Shown here: positions 20,052-26,062 of the stretch, piece after piece
Layout: each line of letters opens with the position of its first letter
How positions within the stretch are numbered: position 1 is the stretch's first letter
IMG/VR virus record: IMGVR_UViG_3300020469_000232
Location: 1 to 26,062 of that record
From: a virus
Strand: one strand, 5' to 3'
DNA: 26,062 nt
Position numbers and translations under genes: made by a program
Notes under the pieces: model-generated
What the model was told of the DNA's origin: nothing
The model's database searches: none
Seen by the model: only the letters and a program-made list of their open reading frames with translations

Positions 20052-20542
20052 TCTGGTTTACGATCTGGTTTACGAAGATAATTATAGCATACCCAAGGTT
20101 TAGATGCTATGTAACGTTTGTATGCTGTAAAAGTGTCGATAGTATTATCAAATTTAAACTGATCGTACATAGCACGAACGAAATTCGTGGGTTTAGTATA
20201 TGCTTTTGGAAATAGATTGTCAGCACACTCGATAGTATGTTGACAACTGTGTTTCTTATCATAACGATAAGTATATTCTGCACACAATGCAAGACCGTGT
20301 TCTATCAACCAACGAAAATTAATCTGTGCCCATACTGTACAGGGATGATTACGAAACGCACCTTTCTCTGTCTTATATGGTTCACCATTGAGTTTAGGTA
20401 AGTCACCGAAACCGTGACCCCACTTTTCTGATGCAACAATAGAAAGCATTTGACAAGTTTCTAGTGGCATCTTGACAATGTGTTTATCAGGTAGAACCTT
20501 TGCCGACTTATGTGGGCAAGGGTCTGTCACGAAAATATTCAT
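20039..20542 (-). CDS. Conserved phage protein of unknown function (possible DNA-repair-like)
   Basis: A 167-residue protein starting MNIFVTDPCPHKSAKVLPDK. It has DKHIVKMPLETCQML (about 20-34), FRNHPCTVWAQINFRWLIEH (63-82), ALCAEYTYRYDKKHSCQ and DTFTAYKRYIASKPW near the end. Many charged and His/Cys residues are conserved as I recall them in T4-like and other marine phages, which suggests an enzyme. I have seen it linked with the pyrimidine-dimer glycosylase family, but cannot confirm this from the sequence. The ATG at 20542 is chosen over an upstream TTG; it overlaps the stop of the previous ORF as TAATG. Confidence 0.75.
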   Translation of the reverse strand: MNIFVTDPCPHKSAKVLPDKHIVKMPLETCQMLSIVASEKWGHGFGDLPKLNGEPYKTEKGAFRNHPCTVWAQINFRWLIEHGLALCAEYTYRYDKKHSCQHTIECADNLFPKAYTKPTNFVRAMYDQFKFDNTIDTFTAYKRYIASKPWVCYNYLRKPDRKPEWIT

Positions 20543-20691
20543 TACCAAGTTTTAGTGTGAGTGTTTACATCACCTTCAACGTGATTATGATCTATTTCGT
20601 CTATGTGAGCGTGTTCAATATTGAAGTGCTCTAGAGCTTGTGCAATTCTTTCAAGTGCAGTTGCAATTCTGTCAGTGTCAATAGGGTTCAT
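20542..20691 (-). CDS. 49-residue His-rich protein, function unknown
   Basis: A small ORF with MNPIDTDRIATALERIAQAL, a likely amphipathic helix, then a His-rich acidic tail (EHFNIEHAHIDEIDHNHVEG) with six His residues that could bind a metal. It is linked on both sides: its ATG overlaps the oxygenase stop (ATGA) and its stop overlaps the next ATG (TAATG). This double coupling strongly supports a real gene. Function unknown. Confidence 0.8.
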   Translation of the reverse strand: MNPIDTDRIATALERIAQALEHFNIEHAHIDEIDHNHVEGDVNTHTKTW

Positions 20692-21242
20692 ATGTAATGA
20701 CAATAAGTACCAACGATGTACTTGTCGTCACTGATAGCAGGAAGTCCTGCGTGAGGAAAAGTCCATAGTGGTGGGAACATTAATAGTCTACATTCGATTG
20801 CAGAATATTTCAAGTCTCCAAAGACAGTTTCTCCACCGTCTGTAATAGTATTCAAATACCAAAACAAAGCAAGAAATCTTTTAGCACTAGAATGATCTCC
20901 AACATCAACGTGACGATCAAATCTATCATCAGTACCTTTACGATACTTCTTGATTCTAAATTCTTCTAGTGAACTCTGTGCAGGAAAGAACTCTGAACAA
21001 TCACACTCATCCATATACTTTTTACCATAGTAATGAGCAGATTCTATGAGGGCATTTTGAATTTGATCCCAGTCGTTATGTCCTTGCTCTAAGTGAGCAG
21101 TTATATTGTATTGTTTAAATTGTGGACGACCATTCCTGTCCCAATTTTCTAGTTCTTTTTCTTTTTCAAATAAATCAATCGCTACTTTACAGACACTTTT
21201 AGGTATAGCATCATCATAGATTTTGATGTAATTATGATCCAT
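20688..21242 (-). CDS. 2-oxoglutarate/Fe(II)-dependent oxygenase (second copy)
   Basis: A 184-residue prolyl-4-hydroxylase-like protein. The iron ligands are H111 and D113 in DRHVDVGD and H164 in FPHAGLPA; K174 in SDDKYIVGTYCHY is in the 2-oxoglutarate-binding position. FLALFWYLN and GGETVFGDL are typical core strands. It is unlike the first copy at 2504-3136, which uses Arg there, so the two are different enzymes rather than a recent duplicate. Substrate unknown; the replication context suggests a protein or nucleic-acid target. The ATG at 21242 overlaps the uvsX stop by 11 bases. Confidence 0.9.
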   Translation of the reverse strand: MDHNYIKIYDDAIPKSVCKVAIDLFEKEKELENWDRNGRPQFKQYNITAHLEQGHNDWDQIQNALIESAHYYGKKYMDECDCSEFFPAQSSLEEFRIKKYRKGTDDRFDRHVDVGDHSSAKRFLALFWYLNTITDGGETVFGDLKYSAIECRLLMFPPLWTFPHAGLPAISDDKYIVGTYCHYI

Positions 21243-22251
21243 AACTAAATTCTTGTTTAGCAGCAGCGTCCAATGCTTTCATAATTTCTGGTGTAAAATA
21301 CTTTTCTGGGTCTTTTAACATTGCTTTAGGATAAACTGAACTCTCACCGACCTTGATACGATTACCAGTTTTTTCAAACACACCGTGTTCTAAACCTAGT
21401 TCAATCATACCATAATACTTATCAAGTCCTCTTTCATCATAAAACAATCTAGTAGAAATCTTTTTGTTCTCTCTTGTAAATCTAGACTTCTTAGTTTCAC
21501 ATCTAATTAAGTTACCTACAACATCTGTACCATCTTTTTCTTTTGCTTTAGATAGATACACGATAGTAGATGCAGCATACTTAAGACCACTACCTCCACC
21601 CATTTCTTTAGTAGGCATATAAGCACCAACTACATCATAGGTGTGGTTAGTAACAATTAATGGTACATCTGCCTTACCTAGTTTCAATGTCAAAACTCTG
21701 AAGATTGCTTTCACAACTTGTGCTCTTGTCATATCTCTAGTCTCTTTCCCTGCTTCTGAGTCTTCAATCTCTTTTGTAGTAGAAAGCATACCAAGACTAT
21801 CAAGAACAAACATCATAGGTTTGCGATCTTTCTCATCTAGTTTTAAATAGTTATCGAGCACTACAAGGGATTGTTGTCTGAACTGTTGTACTGTTGCAAC
21901 AGGTATAATCATTACTCGTTTTGTATCAATACCTCTTTCAGCAAACATCTGTTTAGATACTGCTGACTCTGATTCAAAGTAGAATACTCCTGCGTCTTTA
22001 TTTGTTTCTAAGAAATTCTTAATAATACTTAAGGTAAAGAATGTTTTACCTGTACTAGATTCTCCTGCTAGTGCTGTAATTTTATTTGATGGTAGACCTC
22101 CATAGATACTACCACTTAATAGACCATTAAATATGTAACTACCTGTATCAATAAAAGAGGATACATCACCAGCAGAGATTCCATCGTCTGCTAGTGAGGC
22201 ATACTCATTATCTATTGTCTTAATTACGTCTGTAAAAAATGATGATGTCAT
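21232..22251 (-). CDS. uvsX: UvsX recombinase (RecA-like)
   Basis: A 339-residue RecA-family ATPase. The Walker A motif is GESSTGKT (63-70), and MMFVLDSLGML contains the Walker B Asp. PLIVTNHTYDVVGAYMP and KEMGGGSGLKYAAS are the segments of the DNA-binding loops, with IRCETKKSRFTRENK typical of UvsX. It coats single-stranded DNA and drives strand exchange for recombination-dependent replication and repair. The start MTSSFFTDVIKTI at 22251 overlaps the gp43 stop as ATGA; the longer reading from 22293 lies within gp43 and is not needed. Confidence 0.95.
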   Translation of the reverse strand: MTSSFFTDVIKTIDNEYASLADDGISAGDVSSFIDTGSYIFNGLLSGSIYGGLPSNKITALAGESSTGKTFFTLSIIKNFLETNKDAGVFYFESESAVSKQMFAERGIDTKRVMIIPVATVQQFRQQSLVVLDNYLKLDEKDRKPMMFVLDSLGMLSTTKEIEDSEAGKETRDMTRAQVVKAIFRVLTLKLGKADVPLIVTNHTYDVVGAYMPTKEMGGGSGLKYAASTIVYLSKAKEKDGTDVVGNLIRCETKKSRFTRENKKISTRLFYDERGLDKYYGMIELGLEHGVFEKTGNRIKVGESSVYPKAMLKDPEKYFTPEIMKALDAAAKQEFSYGS

Positions 22252-24725
22252 ACAAAAAATTCTTCTAGTGATGGTACCTTTTCTGCTTGCCACCTTATAG
22301 TATCAAGGATGACTTGCAATGGGTCAAGGAAACTCTTCTTAAATTGTAGGTCATAGTCTATAGACTTGTCAAGTCCGAACTCTGTTGGAAGTGTTTGGAA
22401 AAATGACACTACGTTCTCACCAATTCTGTTGGGAGTACGTAAGTATAGAAACTTAACCTTCTCTCCATCCTTTATTATAGGATACTTGTGTTGGAGTTTC
22501 TTATTATTAACGTGGAAATTATATAGGAGAGCACCACGTACGTGAATGGGAGTTCCCTTTACAAATACTGTAGCAGATCCCTTAAACTTTGCAATGTTGT
22601 TACAACCACGAGGAAATGCAATGTCTTCGGGTGGTAACATTTCAAATTTTGATCTGAACTTAGCAATGAAATCTTGTAAATCAGACTCACTACCATTCAT
22701 AGTTACCTGTAATGCTTCTTTAATTGCTGTACGACAAGCAGCAGGGGTAGATGATTTAACTGCTTCGATACCCATCATCTTTAGTTTAGGTTCATCATAC
22801 TGAACACCTTCACTATTCCATACGTTGAGAATGTATCTCTTCTTAGCAGTCCAGATGCCTTTGTTAGCGATGTTCTCTCGCTTCATAAACATTTTCTGCT
22901 CGTATGCGTTTACAAAGGTTGCCAGTTCTTCATAAGAATTCGTAATATACTTTTCAAATTCCACATCACACACCTTTTCAAGGAACCTAACAATGTCTTG
23001 ATCGCTTGCCTCTCGCTCCTTGAATATAGTTTCAACCAGAGGACCCAAGTTAAGATAAATGGAATCGGTATCAGAAGCAATAACATAATCAGTCTCCTTT
23101 GTTTTTAAAATTTTGTTAATGTAAGAGTTCATTTTGTTTTCTATCCAACGGATAGATAACTGACCTGACAATGTGATTGCTTCAGCATTGGCAAGACTAT
23201 AGTATCGGAAATATTGATTTCCAACAGCACCATAGGCACTGTTCAACTGAATCTTACGTGCCATCTGGTTATTATTGAACGCTGATATGTCATCTAATAG
23301 TGATTTGTCTTTAGTCTTTTCATACTTTTTCTTAGCAGCAATCATTTTCTTCTTATAGATCACACGCTCATCATAGATCTTCTTCATCATCTCTGGTAGA
23401 AAACCGTGGATGTCTTTTCTATACTGTGCTCCATTAGCAGCAACACAATACTTACCAACTTGTATATCTTGTGCCAACATCTTATCTACAGATGCGTGAG
23501 GATGTCTTTCAGTTACAAGTGTTTCTGGAGAAATATTATACTGCATAATAAGGTGTGGATATAGACTATTCAAGTCAAACGATACAACCCAATCGTACAT
23601 ACCAGGTTTAGGATCTTTAACATATGCTCCTGCATACTTATCGTTCTTATCTGAGTCTCTTCTAGGTGGTACACATATCTTTCTTTCTTTTAGATAATTG
23701 TAGATGAGAGTATCCCACATACGAACCTGTGAATATACATCTGTAAAATTAACCTTGGCATCATAAGACATAGTAACCGCTAGTTCAAGAAGTTTCATCT
23801 TCTCTTCCAGTCTGTCAACTAGATCAACGTCAAGGATGTTGTACTTAACAAACTTATCCCAATCATTAGTATAGAATGCTTTAAAGTTCTCATACTCACT
23901 ATGATTTAACTTACCTTGTCCAAGTTCTACAGATGCAATATGTTCAAGACGATATGATTCTTGATTTGTGTATGTGAATTTACGATAGAGATCTAGGTAA
24001 TCGAGGATACTAACACCAACAAGTTCATAAGAAAGATTCCTACGACCTTGAATATAAATCTCACGCATATTTACTTTGTTCCAAGGAGACAAAGACATCA
24101 TAAACTTCTCACCAAGTATCCTATCCAATCTCCTGCAAAGATATGGAATATCATATAAGTTACAGTTCCAACCAGTGACAATATCAGGTGTGTATTGAAC
24201 CCACCAATGAATAAAGTCATCTAACATCTTCTGCTCTGTATCAAAGTAACGATAGTTAGTACCACCACCTTCATACTCACGAGTTCCCCAAGTTATAAAC
24301 TTACCAGAAGCATAATCTTTAATAGTAATGAGGAGCATCTTTTCTGCTGCTGCATCTACATCAGGAAATCCATTCTCACATTCAACCTCAATATCAATAG
24401 TATAGATCTTCATATCTTTTAAATTGAAAGAGATCTGATCTGGAAATCTTTCACTGATCCACTGATATACGAAGCGTTCATATCCGTGAACCTCAAACTT
24501 ATCTACACCTTCATACTTCCTTAAAAATTCTCTTGCTGCTTTAGCACCATCGTGCTTGACTTCTGCCATTGGTTTACCATCAAGTGATTTCCACTTGCCA
24601 GTTGGCGATGGTACAAACAAACTTGGTTTGATTATATCCTTGTACGTTACTGGTTCTCCACCCTCATACCCTCGGCAAAGGATGGAATCACCTAACAACG
24701 TCACATTAGTATAGATTGAACTCAA
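22248..24725 (-). CDS. 43: DNA polymerase, T4 gp43-like (family B)
   Basis: An 825-residue replicative polymerase with all catalytic motifs. The 3'-5' exonuclease has D111/E113 (YTIDIEVE), N187 and D192 (VTGWNCNLYDIPYL), and Y295/D299 (YNILD). The polymerase has D384 in SFDLNSLYP (motif A), K491 with NSAYG at 495-499 (motif B), and D552/D554 in SDTDS (motif C). It copies phage DNA with proofreading. The start is TTG at 24725, overlapping the previous stop as TTGA, with AGAAGG five bases upstream. No in-frame ATG lies near it, and the N-terminus SSIYTNVTLLGDS fits cyanophage gp43. The C-terminal SLEEFFV fits a clamp-binding tail. Confidence 0.96.
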   Translation of the reverse strand: MSSIYTNVTLLGDSILCRGYEGGEPVTYKDIIKPSLFVPSPTGKWKSLDGKPMAEVKHDGAKAAREFLRKYEGVDKFEVHGYERFVYQWISERFPDQISFNLKDMKIYTIDIEVECENGFPDVDAAAEKMLLITIKDYASGKFITWGTREYEGGGTNYRYFDTEQKMLDDFIHWWVQYTPDIVTGWNCNLYDIPYLCRRLDRILGEKFMMSLSPWNKVNMREIYIQGRRNLSYELVGVSILDYLDLYRKFTYTNQESYRLEHIASVELGQGKLNHSEYENFKAFYTNDWDKFVKYNILDVDLVDRLEEKMKLLELAVTMSYDAKVNFTDVYSQVRMWDTLIYNYLKERKICVPPRRDSDKNDKYAGAYVKDPKPGMYDWVVSFDLNSLYPHLIMQYNISPETLVTERHPHASVDKMLAQDIQVGKYCVAANGAQYRKDIHGFLPEMMKKIYDERVIYKKKMIAAKKKYEKTKDKSLLDDISAFNNNQMARKIQLNSAYGAVGNQYFRYYSLANAEAITLSGQLSIRWIENKMNSYINKILKTKETDYVIASDTDSIYLNLGPLVETIFKEREASDQDIVRFLEKVCDVEFEKYITNSYEELATFVNAYEQKMFMKRENIANKGIWTAKKRYILNVWNSEGVQYDEPKLKMMGIEAVKSSTPAACRTAIKEALQVTMNGSESDLQDFIAKFRSKFEMLPPEDIAFPRGCNNIAKFKGSATVFVKGTPIHVRGALLYNFHVNNKKLQHKYPIIKDGEKVKFLYLRTPNRIGENVVSFFQTLPTEFGLDKSIDYDLQFKKSFLDPLQVILDTIRWQAEKVPSLEEFFV

Positions 24726-24970
24726 AGTGCCTTCTTGTAGTTTTTAATAGTATCTTCTGATGGATCTACTATAGTCAAAACAACATCAGAAGTCAAGAAC
24801 AGATCTCTTTGATCTGAATAAAGAGGATACTTTTCAAAAATTAGTTCACCGTCTTTTCCTGTAACTTGATAGCAGTTAGTAATTAAGTAAGATGGTTCTT
24901 CATCCAACTCAGTCACTTCCCCCATCAGATACATCTGGTTCCTCAGAATTATTAGTTTTAACGGATTCAT
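24722..24970 (-). CDS. Small Sm-like-looking protein directly before gp43
   Basis: An 82-residue, beta-rich protein: MNPLKLIILRNQMYLMGEVT, DEEPSYLITNCYQV, then LIFEKYPLYSDQRDLFLTSD and VVLTIVDPSE. The first strand pair with an acidic turn and a later asparagine recall the Sm1 motif of Sm/Hfq-like proteins, though this is only a pattern match. The ATG at 24970 has GGAGAA about ten bases upstream; I reject the longer reading from 25009. It overlaps the gp43 start as TTGA, so its translation may set the polymerase level. Confidence 0.75.
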   Translation of the reverse strand: MNPLKLIILRNQMYLMGEVTELDEEPSYLITNCYQVTGKDGELIFEKYPLYSDQRDLFLTSDVVLTIVDPSEDTIKNYKKAL

Positions 24971-25301
24971 TGTGATGGTTCTCCACGAGTGTATTCCACT
25001 TACCCTCAACTTCTGGGTGTGGTGTGTAAATTGTTGCTACGTTATTAAGAACTACTAAGGTTCTATTGTTTAACGATAGAGGTATCCAAGGAAATAATTC
25101 TAATTGTAAATCATTTATTTTCTGTGGATCCGAAGAGTTTTGGTCTGCGAACATTTGTTCTGCTGTACAGTCTATCGTAATTTGATAGGGGTTTGTCAAC
25201 ATATAACCTATAGGTGTGTAATGTTCTTTGTCAGGATATGCTTCCTGTACTTCAGCTATTACGTCCTCTCCGTTGAGCATTCTTACGATTTTTGTAGTCA
25301 T
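24909..25301 (-). CDS. Second small Sm-like-looking protein before gp43
   Basis: A 130-residue protein. Residues 1-15 (MTTKIVRMLNGEDVIAEV) and MLTNPYQITID match in outline the same parts of its neighbour (LKLIILRNQMYLMGEV and LITNCYQV), so the two may share a fold. It continues with LQLELFPWIPLSLNNRTLVV and ends in an acidic, disordered tail (NNSEEPDVSDGGSD). No function known. In T4 this position is held by regA and clamp-loader genes; this protein does not look like RegA or gp62. The start at 25301 is preferred over the longer reading from 25340. Confidence 0.7.
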   Translation of the reverse strand: MTTKIVRMLNGEDVIAEVQEAYPDKEHYTPIGYMLTNPYQITIDCTAEQMFADQNSSDPQKINDLQLELFPWIPLSLNNRTLVVLNNVATIYTPHPEVEGKWNTLVENHHNESVKTNNSEEPDVSDGGSD

Positions 25302-25494
25302 AATTTTTTTCAAATAGGTTGTTATATACTCCACGAACAATGTCAGTCATTGCTTTTCGTGCAGTAATGTTCTTTTCATCAGACAATATCCGAGCATAAT
25401 TTAGGATATCATCAACCGCTTGAGTAGGAACATCAAGAGTAACACTCTCGTATTCTCGACACTCTCTCGGTGTACAGTTTAAATAATGGTTCAT
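25252..25494 (-). CDS. Small cyanophage protein, function unknown
   Basis: An 80-residue protein with MNHYLNCTPRECREYESVTL, a helical QAVDDILNYARILSDEKN and ARKAMTDIVRGVYNNLFE, then a basic tail (KNRKNAQRRGRNS). The helix-rich middle resembles small DNA-binding or adaptor proteins. I recall similar unannotated proteins in cyanophages. It overlaps the next gene by 50 bases. The extra basic tail lies entirely in the overlap and may be a late addition. Confidence 0.65.
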   Translation of the reverse strand: MNHYLNCTPRECREYESVTLDVPTQAVDDILNYARILSDEKNITARKAMTDIVRGVYNNLFEKNYDYKNRKNAQRRGRNS

Positions 25495-25500
25495 AAGAAA

Positions 25501-25524
25501 TAAAAAAGAGACCCTCTGGTCTCT
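25501..25524 (-). terminator. Intrinsic terminator
   Basis: AGAGACC (25507-25513) and GGTCTCT (25518-25524) form a perfect 7-bp stem with a four-base loop. On the minus strand six T residues follow. It lies seven bases after the stop of the gene at 25531 and just before the ATG at 25494, so it separates the edge genes from the replication block. Confidence 0.9.
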
Positions 25525-25530
25525 TCTGTT

Positions 25531-25698
25531 TTAATAAGATGGTTCAAGATCGTGTGGATCAGGTTGATCTACTACTACTGAATATGTAATATCATCCCAA
25601 TATGAATGATATAACCGACCCCATATTACTTCAAATTCGCTGTCATTTAAGTTCTTAAATAAACAACGATCCTTTAGGTAAATGTGATACGTTTTCAT
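25531..25698 (-). CDS. Small cyanophage protein, function unknown
   Basis: A 55-residue protein: MKTYHIYLKDRCLFKNL, DSEFEVIWGRLYHSYW, then an acidic DDITYSVVVDQPDPHDL end. The opening MKTYHIYLKDRCLF is one I recall from many cyanophages near the polymerase genes; no function is known. AGGAGAAT lies about 11 bases before the ATG, and the intrinsic terminator begins just after its stop. Confidence 0.8.
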   Translation of the reverse strand: MKTYHIYLKDRCLFKNLNDSEFEVIWGRLYHSYWDDITYSVVVDQPDPHDLEPSY

Positions 25699-25706
25699 CT
25701 GTGTCT

Positions 25707-26062
25707 TTATTCTCCTAAAGTATGTATAACTGGTTTCTCATTCTTAAGAACCTTATACAACTCTGGATTTTCTGCTGTTGAAACAGGAATAAATTCTTCA
25801 GAAGAATCAAATCCATCAAAGCGTTCTGCTTGGTTAATTACTATTGAACCTGTCTCTCCTGATACTGATCTATGGAATGTTTCTCTAGGTATTACTAGAG
25901 CACCACTATAGATGTTCAAGTGTACAATATGATATGGACACTTCCAGTTATAGTTTACAAGTTCAAAAGTTCTTTCACCTGACAAGACACGATTGTGATC
26001 TTGCTGATATCTGTGGATGTAGAATTGCTTTGCACCTACCATATCATCTGGTGGTGATACAG
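25707..26062 (-). CDS. Unknown protein, possibly cupin-like, 5' end cut by window
   Basis: At least 117 residues; the frame is open to the window edge (VSPPDDMVGAKQFYIHRYQQ), so the real start may lie outside. An internal Met at 26042 could also be the start. The middle and C-terminal parts (SGALVIPRETFHRSVSGETG, SIVINQAERFDGFD, EEFIPVSTA) suggest a beta-rich cupin-type fold with a His in a strand-turn (FHRS). No function assigned. A stop at 25707 precedes the next gene by eight bases. Confidence 0.7.
   Translation of the reverse strand, partial: VSPPDDMVGAKQFYIHRYQQDHNRVLSGERTFELVNYNWKCPYHIVHLNIYSGALVIPRETFHRSVSGETGSIVINQAERFDGFDSSEEFIPVSTAENPELYKVLKNEKPVIHTLGE

Noticed and set aside
21232-22293. 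Long reading of uvsX from 22293
   Set aside because: The extension lies wholly inside the gp43 C-terminus, while the ATG at 22251 gives the usual ATGA overlap and the expected N-terminus.
24909-25301. RegA or clamp-loader gp62 by position near gp43
   Set aside because: Length and motifs do not match; the outline is closer to a small Sm-like protein.

Overview
The window is AT-rich, gene-dense phage DNA in which every supported gene lies on the minus strand, so transcription runs from high to low coordinates. The gene set is that of a T4-like cyanophage (a myovirus of marine Prochlorococcus or Synechococcus). It has T4-type replication genes (family B DNA polymerase gp43, UvsX recombinase, gp41 helicase, gp61 primase, class I ribonucleotide reductase NrdA/NrdB). 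It also has host-like auxiliary metabolic genes: pcyA bilin reductase, a TalC transaldolase, a MazG pyrophosphohydrolase and two high-light-inducible proteins. The low G+C and the pcyA/talC/hli combination suggest a Prochlorococcus phage, but the host is an inference.

Layout in transcription order. (1) 26062-25250: three small genes of unknown function, the first cut by the window edge, with a clear intrinsic terminator at about 25.5 kb. (2) 25301-17345: a tightly overlapping replication block. It holds two small Sm-like-looking proteins, gp43, uvsX, a 2-oxoglutarate/Fe(II) oxygenase, a 49-residue protein, a conserved phage protein, gp41, mazG and pcyA. Most junctions overlap as ATGA, GTGA, TTGA or TAATG, so translation is probably coupled along the block. 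(3) 17319-7881: a block of likely late genes. It has a protein with a nuclease-like motif pattern, a KxDG ligase-like protein, an HxGH-family nucleotidyltransferase, several very lysine-rich proteins, an Ig-like virion protein, and a coiled-coil protein with a C-terminal membrane segment. T4-type late promoter octamers or close variants (TATAAATA, GATAAATA, CTAAATA) sit before several of these, often overlapping the previous stop codon. (4) 7866-2448: primase, nrdA, nrdB, an unknown, a second 2OG-Fe(II) oxygenase, and a small basic ORF overlapping its end. (5) 2446-1: small phage genes (one DUF4278-like), a terminator, talC, a small coupled ORF, a GIY-YIG-like endonuclease, a 52-residue ORF and two tandem hli genes. 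The last two units each follow a textbook sigma-70 promoter (TTGACA, 17-bp spacer, TATATA/TATATT).

Together the genes make and copy DNA (RNR, MazG, polymerase, helicase, primase, recombinase), redirect host carbon and pigment metabolism (TalC, PcyA, HLI), and build virion parts. The least explained part is 13.9-17.3 kb, where two distinct nucleotidyltransferase folds and a possible nuclease stand side by side among putative late genes. No tRNA, CRISPR array or insertion sequence was seen.
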